DNA of 10,710 nucleotides from Patescibacteria group bacterium (GTDB lineage: Bacteria > Patescibacteriota > Minisyncoccia > Phycocordibacterales > UBA5272). Under the pieces are notes generated by a model that searched no databases, had not been told where the DNA came from, and was given only the letters and a program-made list of their open reading frames with translations. The first letter of the stretch is position 1; every line of letters starts with the position of its first letter. A program made the position numbers and the translations under genes. Shown here piece after piece: positions 1-6,442 of the stretch. The DNA lies in assembly GCA_030837425.1 (NCBI GenBank), contig JAUPLJ010000015.1, positions 1 through 10,710 on the forward strand. Reading direction: 5' to 3'.

Positions 1-307
1 TAGTGGTCACTTTTTCTAAACCTTTACTTGAATTGATGATTTGATTATTTGTTGATATATGACAGACAACCTTTTGATCTAACGACCACATCTCTAACTT
101 TCCCGGATCTTCATTAAAAATAATTTCATCTGGTTCTAAACCTGAAACATCGCTTCCAACCCAAGTAGATAAAATTATTTTTGAATCTGGAAGAAATTTT
201 CTTATACTTTCTATATTGCGATAAGTATATCTATCAGAATATTTATCAGTTTTTTTACCAATAATTAAGCCTTTTATGACCACTGTTATCTCTGAAGAAT
301 TTATCAT
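1..307 (-). CDS. WavE-family glycosyltransferase-like protein (N-terminal part; runs off the left edge)
   Basis: This is the first 102 codons of a gene that continues beyond position 1. The ATG at 307-305 overlaps the TGA of the upstream flippase gene (ATGA), which indicates translational coupling in one operon. The visible protein starts MINSSEITVVIKGLII and then shows three blocks typical of the WavE lipopolysaccharide-synthesis family (PF07507): SIRKFLPDSKIILSTWVGSD (about residues 33-52), an EDPG block, and NNQIINSSKGLEKVTT near the window edge. The family is tied to surface polysaccharide synthesis in Vibrio cholerae and is thought to act as a cytoplasmic glycosyltransferase. In a CPR-type cell without an outer membrane, a capsule or cell-wall glycan is a likelier product than LPS. 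The call rests on remembered family motifs. The catalytic half is not visible, so activity and sugar specificity cannot be judged. Confidence 0.72.
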   Translation of the reverse strand, partial: MINSSEITVVIKGLIIGKKTDKYSDRYTYRNIESIRKFLPDSKIILSTWVGSDVSGLEPDEIIFNEDPGKLEMWSLDQKVVCHISTNNQIINSSKGLEKVTT

Positions 308-1587
308 ATTACTTTATTATACATTAATAATGTATAAATCAAATTAGTCAAAATCTTTATAATAATTGTAATTAAAATTGCCCCCCACACTCCAAAATAC
401 ATTGCAGCAAAAAATACAGATATAAAATTTAATAACAGGGATATTATTTGTACAGTATTTATAACTTTAAAATTTCTTTTCTCCATAAAAAACTGAGTAG
501 ACGGATAAAAAGTTAAAGCTAAAAGAGAGATAGAGTATACGACTGCATACTTATAAGAGAATAAATACTTTGCGAATAAAAATTTATATATCCAAGGTAG
601 AGCTATTATGCTACATACGGTCGCTAATAAAGACAATACAAAATATTTTTTAAATAAAGATTTTATATAATCTATCTTTTTGTTATCTCCTAGTTTGTCC
701 CTGGTCATACGAGATAAAATTAAAAGAGATTTTGAGAAAGTACTAATTATAATTCCACTAACAAAATCAACGAGGGCTAAAGCAAGGGAGTAAACCGCGT
801 TGTCTGCGGCTCCTAATCTATTAAATACAACTACTCCGCTTACATTCGCTCCGACAATATTTAAACCATTATTAAAAGATGATGAGAGGCTCTCTTTTTT
901 CCATTCTTTAATCTTGCCTTGACTTATATCTTTATAGTCTTCCTTATTACTATTAGAGAGAAGTTTATTTTTTACGTATTGAAAAGCAAATATTCTAAAT
1001 AATCCTTGACAGAGATACATTGTAATAAATATCAAATATAGATTTTGAGTAAAATAAGCAGTAATTATTGGAGGAAAAAAAGATACAAAATAATATGATA
1101 TGCCTAAAATAGCATTTGATTTAAAATCTCCTCTACCTTGCAGTGCTACTAGATAAAAATCATAAGTTTCTACTATTAAGTATGAAAAAATATTTATTAA
1201 AAAAAATACTGCCAGGAAATTATTACCCATATAAAAATAATATGATGCCACTCCTAATGAAATTATCGTTGGAATCCATCTTAATATCTTTTTATACTTA
1301 AAACCTAGCTTAAAAAAATTATCCTGACCTCTCTGGATATTCATCATCGTAATATTATATATTCCGACAAAACTAAAAATAGAAATAATACCGTACATCG
1401 ATAAAATATATTTATAATATCCGTAGCTTTCTATTGAAAGAATATGTGCGAGCAAGACTGTTGTAAGCAAGGACATTGGAGCGATAATAAGCTGCTGTAA
1501 AAGCAGCCAACCTGCACCATCACGAGTGAATTTTTCTTTTAAAAAACCCTTTGATTTCTCATTATATTTCTTAATTAAAGCTTCCAT
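304..1587 (-). CDS. Wzx/RfbX-type polysaccharide flippase (MOP superfamily)
   Basis: A 427-residue integral membrane protein, in the usual 400-480 residue range for oligosaccharide flippases. About a dozen hydrophobic stretches run through the protein, starting around residue 26 (GWLLLQQLIIAPMSLLTTVLLA). The N-terminal segment with SIESYGYYKYILSMYGIISIF resembles the first two helices of Wzx proteins (L-s-xx-e-y-G-xy). Such proteins flip lipid-linked oligosaccharides across the cytoplasmic membrane. A basic cytoplasmic loop (residues about 207-232) and a more variable C-terminal half are typical. The gene starts 23 bp after the rodA stop and ends in a 4-base overlap with the downstream glycosyltransferase gene, which supports a glycan-assembly operon. 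No Shine-Dalgarno sequence precedes the ATG. The transported glycan cannot be inferred. Confidence 0.85.
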   Translation of the reverse strand: MEALIKKYNEKSKGFLKEKFTRDGAGWLLLQQLIIAPMSLLTTVLLAHILSIESYGYYKYILSMYGIISIFSFVGIYNITMMNIQRGQDNFFKLGFKYKKILRWIPTIISLGVASYYFYMGNNFLAVFFLINIFSYLIVETYDFYLVALQGRGDFKSNAILGISYYFVSFFPPIITAYFTQNLYLIFITMYLCQGLFRIFAFQYVKNKLLSNSNKEDYKDISQGKIKEWKKESLSSSFNNGLNIVGANVSGVVVFNRLGAADNAVYSLALALVDFVSGIIISTFSKSLLILSRMTRDKLGDNKKIDYIKSLFKKYFVLSLLATVCSIIALPWIYKFLFAKYLFSYKYAVVYSISLLALTFYPSTQFFMEKRNFKVINTVQIISLLLNFISVFFAAMYFGVWGAILITIIIKILTNLIYTLLMYNKVI

Positions 1588-1603
1588 AAATTAAGATCAT
1601 TTT

Positions 1604-1609
1604 ATCATA
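1604..1609 (-). promoter_or_regulatory. candidate -10 box before the flippase gene
   Basis: The minus strand reads TATGATAAAAT just before the flippase ATG. TATGAT differs from the -10 consensus by one base and would start a transcript about 10 nt upstream of the ATG. The same 11-base string precedes the gene starting at 3566. No convincing -35 box is visible and the site overlaps the rodA stop region, so this may simply be AT-rich spacer. Confidence 0.25.
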
Positions 1610-1610
1610 C

Positions 1611-2762
1611 TTATTCTAATCCTAGAAACTCATTTTTTAGCTTTGAGAGATGTGCCACTCTTCCATATCGACTCATGCCAACACACATGCCAAGAGCAAT
1701 ACTCTCGAAAAGCAAATGAGATCCGCCGTGGCTCATAAATGGCAAAGGGACTCCTGTCACAGGTACAACACCTATATTCATTCCAATATTCATCGAGGCT
1801 TGGACTATAAACCAAATAGAGACTCCCATAATAAATAGAGCTTCAAAATTTGAATTTGCCTTCATACTCTTTTGCGACAAATTAAAAATCAAAATAGAAA
1901 ATAAAAGAAAAACTAATAATCCTCCAAACATCCCCCACTCCTCTAAAAATGATGCAAAAATAAAATCTGTCTCGTGTTCTGGGAGAAAGCCAAGCCTTGA
2001 TTGAGTGCCATAGCCAATACCTTTTCCAAAAACTCCTCCAGAGCCGACGGCTATTATAGATTGATAGGCATTCCAACCAGATCCACGAAGATCTTGGGCT
2101 GGTTTAATAAAAGTTAAAATCCTTTTTTTCTGATAACTATGTAGAAAAAAATTCCATCCTAATATTGCTAAAATTAAACCAGCTACAAAAAAAATAATAA
2201 TATGTTTTTTTGATAATCCAGAAACGAGCACCATGCCAAACCAAATCATACATAAAATAATAGCAGTACTAAGATCTGGCTGAAGCACTACCAACATCAC
2301 AGGAATTGCTAAATATATTAAAGATATAATAATATTTTTAACGTTTGCTATTGCTACGTGCCTTTTTGAAAAAAATTTTGCAAGAAGAATAATTAAAACT
2401 AATTTCATTGGCTCTGAAGGACCTATAAAAAAAGATCCAAAATTAAACCATCTAGCTCCCCCTTTTGAAATATATCCAAAAACAAAAATTAAACCGAGAA
2501 CGATTACAAGAAATGTGTACAAAGCTACAACTAAATATGAATTCTTTAAAAATCTCATATCTATAAAAGAAAATACAAAAAATAAAAATACAGAAATTCC
2601 TATAAGTAAAAGCTGCCTCCAAAAAATAGAATTTCCAGCATCATATGTAGACATTGTGACTAATCCAAAAATCATCAGAGTAAAAAAGCAAAAGAAAATA
2701 ATCCAATCTCCTTTTTTAAAAAAGTTTATTAGATTTAATTGGAATTTTTCTACAAAGCTCAT
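1611..2762 (-). CDS. rodA: RodA, SEDS-family peptidoglycan glycosyltransferase (rod-shape elongation)
   Basis: A 383-residue polytopic protein with the SEDS signatures in order: GGARWFNFG (101-109), PSEPMK (115-120), QPDLSTA (161-167), a long extracytoplasmic loop QSIIAVGSGGVFGKGIGYGT (234-253), FLPEHETDFIFA (259-270) and PVTGVPLPFMSHGGS (334-348). D266 in the ETDFIF block corresponds to the essential SEDS aspartate. RodA polymerises lipid II into glycan strands, partnered by a class B PBP in the elongasome. The GKG..GTQS..FLPE pattern favours RodA over FtsW. No PBP2 or mreBCD gene is in the window. The upstream cysteine-motif gene ends only 3 bp before this ATG and the flippase follows after 23 bp, so the genes are probably cotranscribed. 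The family's QPDLGTA motif reads QPDLSTA here. Confidence 0.95.
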   Translation of the reverse strand: MSFVEKFQLNLINFFKKGDWIIFFCFFTLMIFGLVTMSTYDAGNSIFWRQLLLIGISVFLFFVFSFIDMRFLKNSYLVVALYTFLVIVLGLIFVFGYISKGGARWFNFGSFFIGPSEPMKLVLIILLAKFFSKRHVAIANVKNIIISLIYLAIPVMLVVLQPDLSTAIILCMIWFGMVLVSGLSKKHIIIFFVAGLILAILGWNFFLHSYQKKRILTFIKPAQDLRGSGWNAYQSIIAVGSGGVFGKGIGYGTQSRLGFLPEHETDFIFASFLEEWGMFGGLLVFLLFSILIFNLSQKSMKANSNFEALFIMGVSIWFIVQASMNIGMNIGVVPVTGVPLPFMSHGGSHLLFESIALGMCVGMSRYGRVAHLSKLKNEFLGLE

Positions 2763-2765
2763 GAT

Positions 2766-3566
2766 TTATTTTATATAGGTGTAAGGAGTGACTACTGGGT
2801 ATACTTCTATCTTTGGGTCTGTTACAGGAAGAGGGTTTCTCCAAGTAAATACGACGTCTTTTGTTTCGCTAGAAAAAATTTCTCTCAAAACAGTCTCATT
2901 TGTCGCGATAAGATTACGATTTGAGTCAAATATCAATACATTTACCGCTACATTTCTAAAATAAGCTTTAGTGAGATTTTTAAGGCTTACTTTAAGTTGG
3001 GAAATATCATTTAAATTACGTTTAAAATCTATATTTTCAACTTTAAAGAAAGTGTTTGAATATCTTGAATCTTGCGCTTGCCAAGATTTGTTATTTAAAA
3101 TATTTAATACAACATTTGAAATATTATTACCTGCTGATAAACTAATCGGAACATTTTGAACAATAATAGGAAATGTTTGACCGATTGGAATAGTTGTAGA
3201 CCCAGAAATAGTTTTTATAACGGATCCAGATTTATCATAAACAAAAAAAGTGTAATCTATACTTCCATCATTAGTATTTTTGTCTTTATTTCTATTTTCC
3301 ACTAAAGCTGCTAAATCGTAAAGGCCGACATCTGTAGGGATAGCTTTGGCAGATTTTACATTGAGAGGTATCACATCTGTAAGGCAAATCAATTTACAAG
3401 AGCCACTACAATCAACCCCTCCCTCGTCTCCATTTTGTTTATTATCAAAACAGGTAGCAGGCTTATTGAAATAAGGATAAACTTTGTAAGCTAAAATTGC
3501 AAAAATAATCAATATTATTACTATAATAAAAGCCATTTTTCTACTTTGTCTCCAAGAAGAATTCAT
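2766..3566 (-). CDS. membrane-anchored extracytoplasmic protein with a four-cysteine NGDEGGVDC motif (function unknown)
   Basis: A 266-residue protein of unknown function. The N-terminus has a basic cytoplasmic tail (RQSRK) and one hydrophobic helix (about 11-30), which suggests a type II anchor or uncleaved signal with the rest outside the membrane. Just after it is a compact segment with C39, C53, C57 and C61 around NKQNGDEGGVDC. Comparable C-x-(D/N)-G-x-(Q/N)-N-G-x-E-x-G-x-D-C segments recur in CPR and archaeal surface proteins and look like a small disulfide-bonded, perhaps metal-binding, knot. The rest (about 68-266) is rich in beta-type alternation, with two segments resembling FxLYD/Ig-like sandwiches (VENRNKDKN...DYTFFVYDKSG and VSLKNLTKAYFRNVAVNVLIFD). 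It lies 3 bp upstream of rodA, so a role in the wall-elongation complex is a fair guess but unproven. Confidence 0.7.
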   Translation of the reverse strand: MNSSWRQSRKMAFIIVIILIIFAILAYKVYPYFNKPATCFDNKQNGDEGGVDCSGSCKLICLTDVIPLNVKSAKAIPTDVGLYDLAALVENRNKDKNTNDGSIDYTFFVYDKSGSVIKTISGSTTIPIGQTFPIIVQNVPISLSAGNNISNVVLNILNNKSWQAQDSRYSNTFFKVENIDFKRNLNDISQLKVSLKNLTKAYFRNVAVNVLIFDSNRNLIATNETVLREIFSSETKDVVFTWRNPLPVTDPKIEVYPVVTPYTYIK

Positions 3567-3577
3567 GAGAATATTTT

Positions 3578-3583
3578 ATCATA
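3578..3583 (-). promoter_or_regulatory. candidate -10 box giving a near-leaderless transcript
   Basis: The minus strand reads TATGAT followed by AAAATATTCTCATG. Initiation about 7 nt downstream would leave only about 5 nt before the ATG at 3566. A promoter is expected here because a strong hairpin terminator immediately precedes the gene. No clear -35 is visible, since the upstream bases are inside the hairpin. Confidence 0.3.
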
Positions 3584-3620
3584 TAAAACAAATACCGCCA
3601 AAGCGGTATTTGTTTTATAT
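3581..3620. terminator. symmetric intrinsic terminator, 18-bp perfect stem
   Basis: Arms 3581-3598 and 3603-3620 are exact inverted repeats with a 4-nt loop (caaa). A GC core (ACCGC/GCGGT) is flanked by A and T runs on both sides, so it could terminate in either direction. On the minus strand it ends the transcript of the channel gene (stop at 3660) and stands 15 bp before the next gene start. Confidence 0.85.
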
Positions 3621-3659
3621 ATTTTTTAGATTTTATTTTATTAGAATAAGATTTAATTT

Positions 3660-4337
3660 TTACTTTTTTGTAAAATCTCTTTCTACTTTTTCAATAGCTC
3701 TTGATGCAGCATCTTTTCCTCCAAGACCAAAGGCTAGTCCAAAAGCTAAGGCTAAAGCTGCAACAATACCTATAAATAAAGTATTTGCAAACATTGCAAC
3801 AATGCCTAGTTGATTAAGTGCTGCGAGTACTCCTGTAAGAATTATTGCATATCTTGCAAGTGTGCCAGCAAATGAAGTTCGTAATCCTGCTGCTCTTACT
3901 GAGCCATCAATAGCTTTCTCTGCTAAATCGGCAAATATATTTGCAATAATTAATATGAATCCAGCTATGAATACAGAAGGAAGATAATCTAATATACTTA
4001 CTAAAAATGAAGAAATATAGAAAAGGCCAAAAATATTTGCTGCTGCAAGTGAAAATGCAACTATTACTGACCATTTAACCAATTCTCCAAAAAGAAGGCC
4101 TATTGAAAGATTGTGGCCACTCTTTTTAGAAAGATGATTAAATCCCAATTTTCCAAAAAATGAATCTACTTTGAAAATATCAAAAACATGAGTGGTAGCT
4201 CTGCCTAAAATTAGACCAAACAACCAGCCAACTAATAAGATTATTATACCGATTATAAAATTAGGAAGAAAAGATACGACTTTAATAGAAACGTCGATCA
4301 ACTCTTTTCCTAAAATATCTATATATTGTCCCAACAT
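3660..4337 (-). CDS. TM-helix repeat (MscS-like) channel protein
   Basis: A 225-residue membrane protein. The N-terminal helix NFIIGIIILLVGWLFGLILGRATTHVF (about residues 27-53) matches the conserved TM-helix repeat found in small MscS-like bacterial proteins (PF05552). Two central hydrophobic hairpins follow (about 87-155). The last helix, NTLFIGIVAALALAFGLAFGLGGKDAAS (about 185-212), is a Gly/Ala-rich pore-like helix ending in GLGGKDAA, as in MscS TM3 relatives. The full beta domain of MscS is missing; the protein ends about 13 residues after the pore helix. The inferred role is a mechanosensitive or small-solute channel in the cytoplasmic membrane, but transport is not shown by sequence alone. 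The gene has its own extended -10 promoter and is followed by a strong terminator, so it appears monocistronic. There is no Shine-Dalgarno sequence. Confidence 0.82.
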   Translation of the reverse strand: MLGQYIDILGKELIDVSIKVVSFLPNFIIGIIILLVGWLFGLILGRATTHVFDIFKVDSFFGKLGFNHLSKKSGHNLSIGLLFGELVKWSVIVAFSLAAANIFGLFYISSFLVSILDYLPSVFIAGFILIIANIFADLAEKAIDGSVRAAGLRTSFAGTLARYAIILTGVLAALNQLGIVAMFANTLFIGIVAALALAFGLAFGLGGKDAASRAIEKVERDFTKK

Positions 4338-4394
4338 AATTTTGTAATTTTAAATTTATTCTAATAAAATAAAGATTTTACTTTATCTATATAA

Positions 4395-4403
4395 ATTATA
4401 ACA
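4395..4403 (-). promoter_or_regulatory. extended -10 promoter of the channel gene
   Basis: The minus strand reads TGTTATAAT, a perfect TGn-TATAAT extended -10 element, which usually tolerates a weak -35; none is obvious. The start site would be near 4388, giving a 5' UTR of about 50 nt before the ATG at 4337. The same TGT-TATA architecture occurs before the rplJ leader (6331-6339). Confidence 0.6.
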
Positions 4404-4463
4404 CTACAAAAATACTATGAATAATTTTTATCCACAAATTTTAAAAATGTCTAGAGGAGGATC

Positions 4464-5051
4464 TTAAATCTCACTTGCAAATTTATCTATCACGACTATC
4501 TTATTTCCATCTAATATCAAACGTAAAAATCTATCAAACATCTTGTATCTATATTTATATTCTTCTACATCCATTATTAAAACTCTTATTTTTGAAGCAA
4601 AAGAAGAATTTAACTCTGATAAAGCTTTGTTCATTTCTTTTGTCTTTATATTGTCAGCGACTATTAAAATATCTACTTCTGCGTCAGCCTCATTTAAAAA
4701 TAGACCTGTGAAGTAAAACAGCTTTATTCTTCCTATTTTTTTAAGTTTATCTAAAATAATTTTTTTATTTATTTTTTCAAAATCAAAAACTAAAGAATAC
4801 AAAGCTTTATTATGCTCAAAATCTTGATTGAGTCGATAATTAGGCCCACCTTTTGAAGACGCTGTGCGAATTAAAAATTTAAATGAGGAAAGGAATGATA
4901 ATTCTTTTCTTAATTTATCTTTTCTAATTTTAGTTCCGGCTTCTACGTTGTCTATTTTAAAAGATCCTGATTTGTTTGCTAAGAAAAATCTTAAAGTCTT
5001 TAATCTTACCTCACCATTTTCAGCTTGAAAAATTTTTATAAGGGAATCCAT
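4464..5051 (-). CDS. winged-helix protein fused to a degenerate MNT-type nucleotidyltransferase fold
   Basis: A 195-residue soluble protein. Residues 1-75 look like a winged helix: helix ENGEVRLKTLRFFLAN, a turn, recognition-type region GTKIRKDKLRKELSFLSSFKFL and a wing SSKGGPNYRLN. Residues about 107-190 resemble the minimal nucleotidyltransferase fold: strand RIKLFYFTGLFLN, then AEVDILIVADN, a helix, strand KIRVLIMDVEEYKYR, and a terminal FDRFLRLILDGNKIVVID. In active enzymes the first loop is GS with a following D-x-D; here it is TGLF and EVD, so catalysis is doubtful. Similar fusions recur in Parcubacteria and are often labelled transcriptional regulators. It could sense a nucleotide or be part of a toxin-antitoxin-like pair, but no partner gene is adjacent. 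It lies between the rplL terminator and the channel promoter. There is no Shine-Dalgarno sequence. Confidence 0.65.
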   Translation of the reverse strand: MDSLIKIFQAENGEVRLKTLRFFLANKSGSFKIDNVEAGTKIRKDKLRKELSFLSSFKFLIRTASSKGGPNYRLNQDFEHNKALYSLVFDFEKINKKIILDKLKKIGRIKLFYFTGLFLNEADAEVDILIVADNIKTKEMNKALSELNSSFASKIRVLIMDVEEYKYRYKMFDRFLRLILDGNKIVVIDKFASEI

Positions 5052-5149
5052 ATATTTAAATATTAATGCAAATGTTAAGTTTTGTATATAAAAATACTAA
5101 CATATTAAGATTTAAAAGAAAACATTGAATAATACTGAAAATGTGTTTG

Positions 5150-5183
5150 AAAAACACCCTCTAATTTCTTAGAGGGTGTTTTT
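5150..5183 (-). terminator. intrinsic terminator of the rplJ-rplL operon
   Basis: Arms 5150-5164 and 5169-5183 are a perfect 15-bp inverted repeat around a 4-nt loop, with an ACACCCTCT/AGAGGGTGT core and a T run on the minus-strand exit side. It lies about 20 bp after the rplL stop and closes the ribosomal protein operon before the nucleotidyltransferase-fold gene. Confidence 0.92.
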
Positions 5184-5203
5184 TCTATAAAAGTCTGATT
5201 AAA

Positions 5204-5569
5204 TTACTTTAATGAAACCTTTGCGCCTGCTTCTTCAAGAGCTTTCTTTAAAGCTTCTGCTTCTTCTTTCTTCATGTCTTTCTTAAGATCGATAGGAGCT
5301 CCGTCTACAAGGTCCTTAGCTTCTTTAAGACCAAGTCCTAAAGATTCTTTAACTACCTTCATAACAGCGATTTTTCCTTCTCCAGCGCTTTCAAGATGAA
5401 CTGTGAATGCTGTCTTCTCTTCTGCTTCTGCTGCTGCACCTCCTGCTGGAGCTGCTGCTACCGCTGCTGCTGATACACCAAATTTTTCTTCGATTGCTTT
5501 TACTAATTCATTGAGCTCGAGAACACTCATTGATTCAATTTTATTTAACAAGTCTGCGTGTTTTTCCAT
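5204..5569 (-). CDS. rplL: 50S ribosomal protein bL12 (L7/L12)
   Basis: A 121-residue acidic stalk protein, normal length for the family. The N-terminal dimerisation and L10-binding helix pair is residues 1-32 ([26 protein letters not shown]). The flexible Ala/Gly hinge is about 33-52 ([19 protein letters not shown]). The C-terminal factor-binding domain follows with its hallmark [22 protein letters not shown] and ends EAGAKVSLK. bL12 recruits and stimulates the translational GTPases (EF-Tu, EF-G, IF2). The gene is GC-richer than its neighbours, as expected for a highly expressed ribosomal protein. It follows rplJ after a 109-bp spacer holding a GC-rich palindrome and a possible promoter. The ATG is preceded only by an A/T-rich stretch with no Shine-Dalgarno sequence. 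Confidence 0.98.
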   Translation of the reverse strand: MEKHADLLNKIESMSVLELNELVKAIEEKFGVSAAAVAAAPAGGAAAEAEEKTAFTVHLESAGEGKIAVMKVVKESLGLGLKEAKDLVDGAPIDLKKDMKKEEAEALKKALEEAGAKVSLK

Positions 5570-5601
5570 AATTTTATTAAGTTTAAGTTTGTAATTTGTA
5601 A

Positions 5602-5607
5602 ATTATA
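5602..5607 (-). promoter_or_regulatory. possible internal promoter (-10) for rplL
   Basis: A perfect TATAAT on the minus strand stands 32 bp before the rplL ATG, after the GC-rich palindrome. No good -35 is seen at 16-18 bp. If used, it would let L12 be made independently of the L10-leader-controlled transcript and help supply several L12 copies per L10. In such AT-rich DNA the match may be chance. Confidence 0.35.
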
Positions 5608-5616
5608 ACTCTCCTC

Positions 5617-5678
5617 AATGCTTCACTTTGTTCCGCATTTTCCCCTCCCTAATATTAGGGAGGGGTTGGGGAGGGTTA
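5617..5678. repeat. GC-rich REP-like palindromic element between rplJ and rplL
   Basis: A 24-nt perfect palindrome (5642-5665: CCCCTCCCTAAT and its complement) is followed by a G-rich tail GGTTGGGGAGGG up to 5675. A weaker hairpin (AATGC...GCATT, 5617-5639) precedes it. The composition contrasts sharply with the surrounding AT-rich DNA. Such C4TC3 palindromes with a G-rich flank look like the dispersed REP-type repeats seen in many bacterial genomes; only one copy is visible here. It may act as a transcript-stability hairpin or partial terminator. Confidence 0.55.
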
Positions 5679-6164
5679 TTACTTTTTCTTTGCTACTTCA
5701 TTTATACCAATAGCTAATCTTTGCATTGGAGATTTTAATAAGAATGCAAGTTGTGATAGCAACACTTCTCGTGAAGGGATTGTTGCGATATCCATCATTG
5801 ATTTCTCATCTTTAAAATTTCCATCGAATATTCCTCCGATGATAGAAAAGATTCCTTTATGCTCTTTTGCAAAATCATTTGCTATTCTTGCCGGAGCTAA
5901 AAGATCACTTCCTGCAATAACTGCCATCTCTACTCCAATTTCTGGTTTATCGCCAGAAATTTTCTTTGTATCGACTGCTCTATTCCAAAGAGTTTTCTTT
6001 ACTACATTGTAAGAAATTCCTTCTGCATAAAGATTTTTTCTTAATTTTTCAGTATCTTTTACTGAAAGACCTTTAAATTTTACATAAACAAAAGTCTTTG
6101 CTTTATCTAAAATATTAGAATATTTTTCTATTAATTCAGATTTTTGATTTTTATTTAAAGCCAT
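5679..6164 (-). CDS. rplJ: 50S ribosomal protein uL10
   Basis: A 161-residue L10 stalk base protein. The start is placed at MALNKNQKSELIEKY, the standard uL10 N-terminus. An in-frame upstream ATG at 6236 would add 24 residues that are really encoded by the leader hairpin, so it is rejected. Family landmarks include AKTFVYVKFKGLSVKDTEKLRKNL, the strand SYNVVKKTLWNRA and a C-terminal helix SPMQRLAIGINEVAKKK that carries L12 dimers. L10 anchors L12 on 23S rRNA helices 42-44 and represses its own operon by binding the leader. The gene is first in a two-gene rplJ-rplL operon placed right after the rRNA operon, without the common rplK-rplA partners. It has an A/T-rich leader end and no Shine-Dalgarno sequence. 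Confidence 0.96.
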   Translation of the reverse strand: MALNKNQKSELIEKYSNILDKAKTFVYVKFKGLSVKDTEKLRKNLYAEGISYNVVKKTLWNRAVDTKKISGDKPEIGVEMAVIAGSDLLAPARIANDFAKEHKGIFSIIGGIFDGNFKDEKSMMDIATIPSREVLLSQLAFLLKSPMQRLAIGINEVAKKK

Positions 6165-6184
6165 AATATTTTTATTTTTATAAA

Positions 6185-6325
6185 CTAAAATTCTCAAACC
6201 AAAGCTTGAGAATTTTAGGTAAACGCTGTGCATCAAATTTTTTATTTGTGCATTTTAGTTCGACCTCCGTAAGTTTTATCTTTTAAGGGCTAAATATTAA
6301 GCCCACTTACTTCTTTGGTTTACAA
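6185..6325 (-). ncRNA. ribosomal protein L10 leader with terminator/antiterminator
   Basis: The minus-strand RNA begins with AAACCAAAG (6321-6313) then GTAAGT (6310-6305), GGGCT...AGCCC, and ACTTACGGAGGT (6274-6263). This matches the known L10-leader layout: an ACC/GGT stem, a kink-turn-like internal loop (AAAGAA/GGA), a GTAAGT/ACTTAC helix and a capped GGGCT hairpin. A 9-bp hairpin TGCACAAAT/ATTTG-a-TGCA follows. Last is a 13-bp hairpin (arms 6185-6197 and 6206-6218) followed by a T-rich run, a terminator. The terminator loop and arm (CTTTGGTTT, 6204-6196) are exactly complementary to AAACCAAAG at the start of the leader. L10 binding should hide AAACCAAAG and free the terminator; without L10 the long-range pair would prevent it. 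Confidence 0.8.
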
Positions 6326-6330
6326 ATAGA

Positions 6331-6359
6331 AATATAACATACAATTCAAATTAAAGCAA
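6331..6359 (-). promoter_or_regulatory. promoter of rplJ-rplL
   Basis: An extended -10 TGT-TATATT (6339-6331) has TTGCTT at 6359-6354 with a 17-bp spacing as a partial -35. The start would be near 6324, exactly where the L10 leader begins. It sits between the rRNA terminator (6371-6402) and the leader. Confidence 0.6.
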
Positions 6360-6370
6360 AAAAATAAAAT

Positions 6371-6402
6371 CAAAAACACCTTAATAAATTAAGGTGTTTT
6401 TG
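6371..6402 (-). terminator. intrinsic terminator of the rRNA operon
   Basis: Arms 6371-6385 and 6388-6402 are a perfect inverted repeat with core ACACCTTAA/TTAAGGTGT, followed on the minus strand by a long T-rich run (6353-6378 read backwards). It lies about 40 nt after the 5S gene. A stem of about 13 bp with a 6-nt loop is the realistic fold. Confidence 0.9.
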
Positions 6403-6442
6403 AGTAGAGCACATAAAGTCAAATTGCTTTAAATTTAAGTAC

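Noticed and set aside
304..306. TGA as a recoded glycine codon (Gracilibacteria/SR1 code)
   Set aside because: TGA ends the flippase at the expected length and overlaps a good downstream ATG; other genes use TAA and none reads through TGA.
4428..4436. TTATCCACA, a perfect E. coli-type DnaA box
   Set aside because: Only one copy, with no cluster, no dnaA/dnaN nearby and no AT-rich unwinding array; chance matches are likely in this composition.
5403..5594. Plus-strand frame over rplL
   Set aside because: It is the Ala-rich complement of the bL12 hinge region; the minus-strand bL12 is unambiguous.
6165..6236. Upstream in-frame ATG extending rplJ by 24 residues
   Set aside because: The extension is encoded by the L10 leader terminator hairpin and does not resemble uL10; MALNKNQK is the family start.
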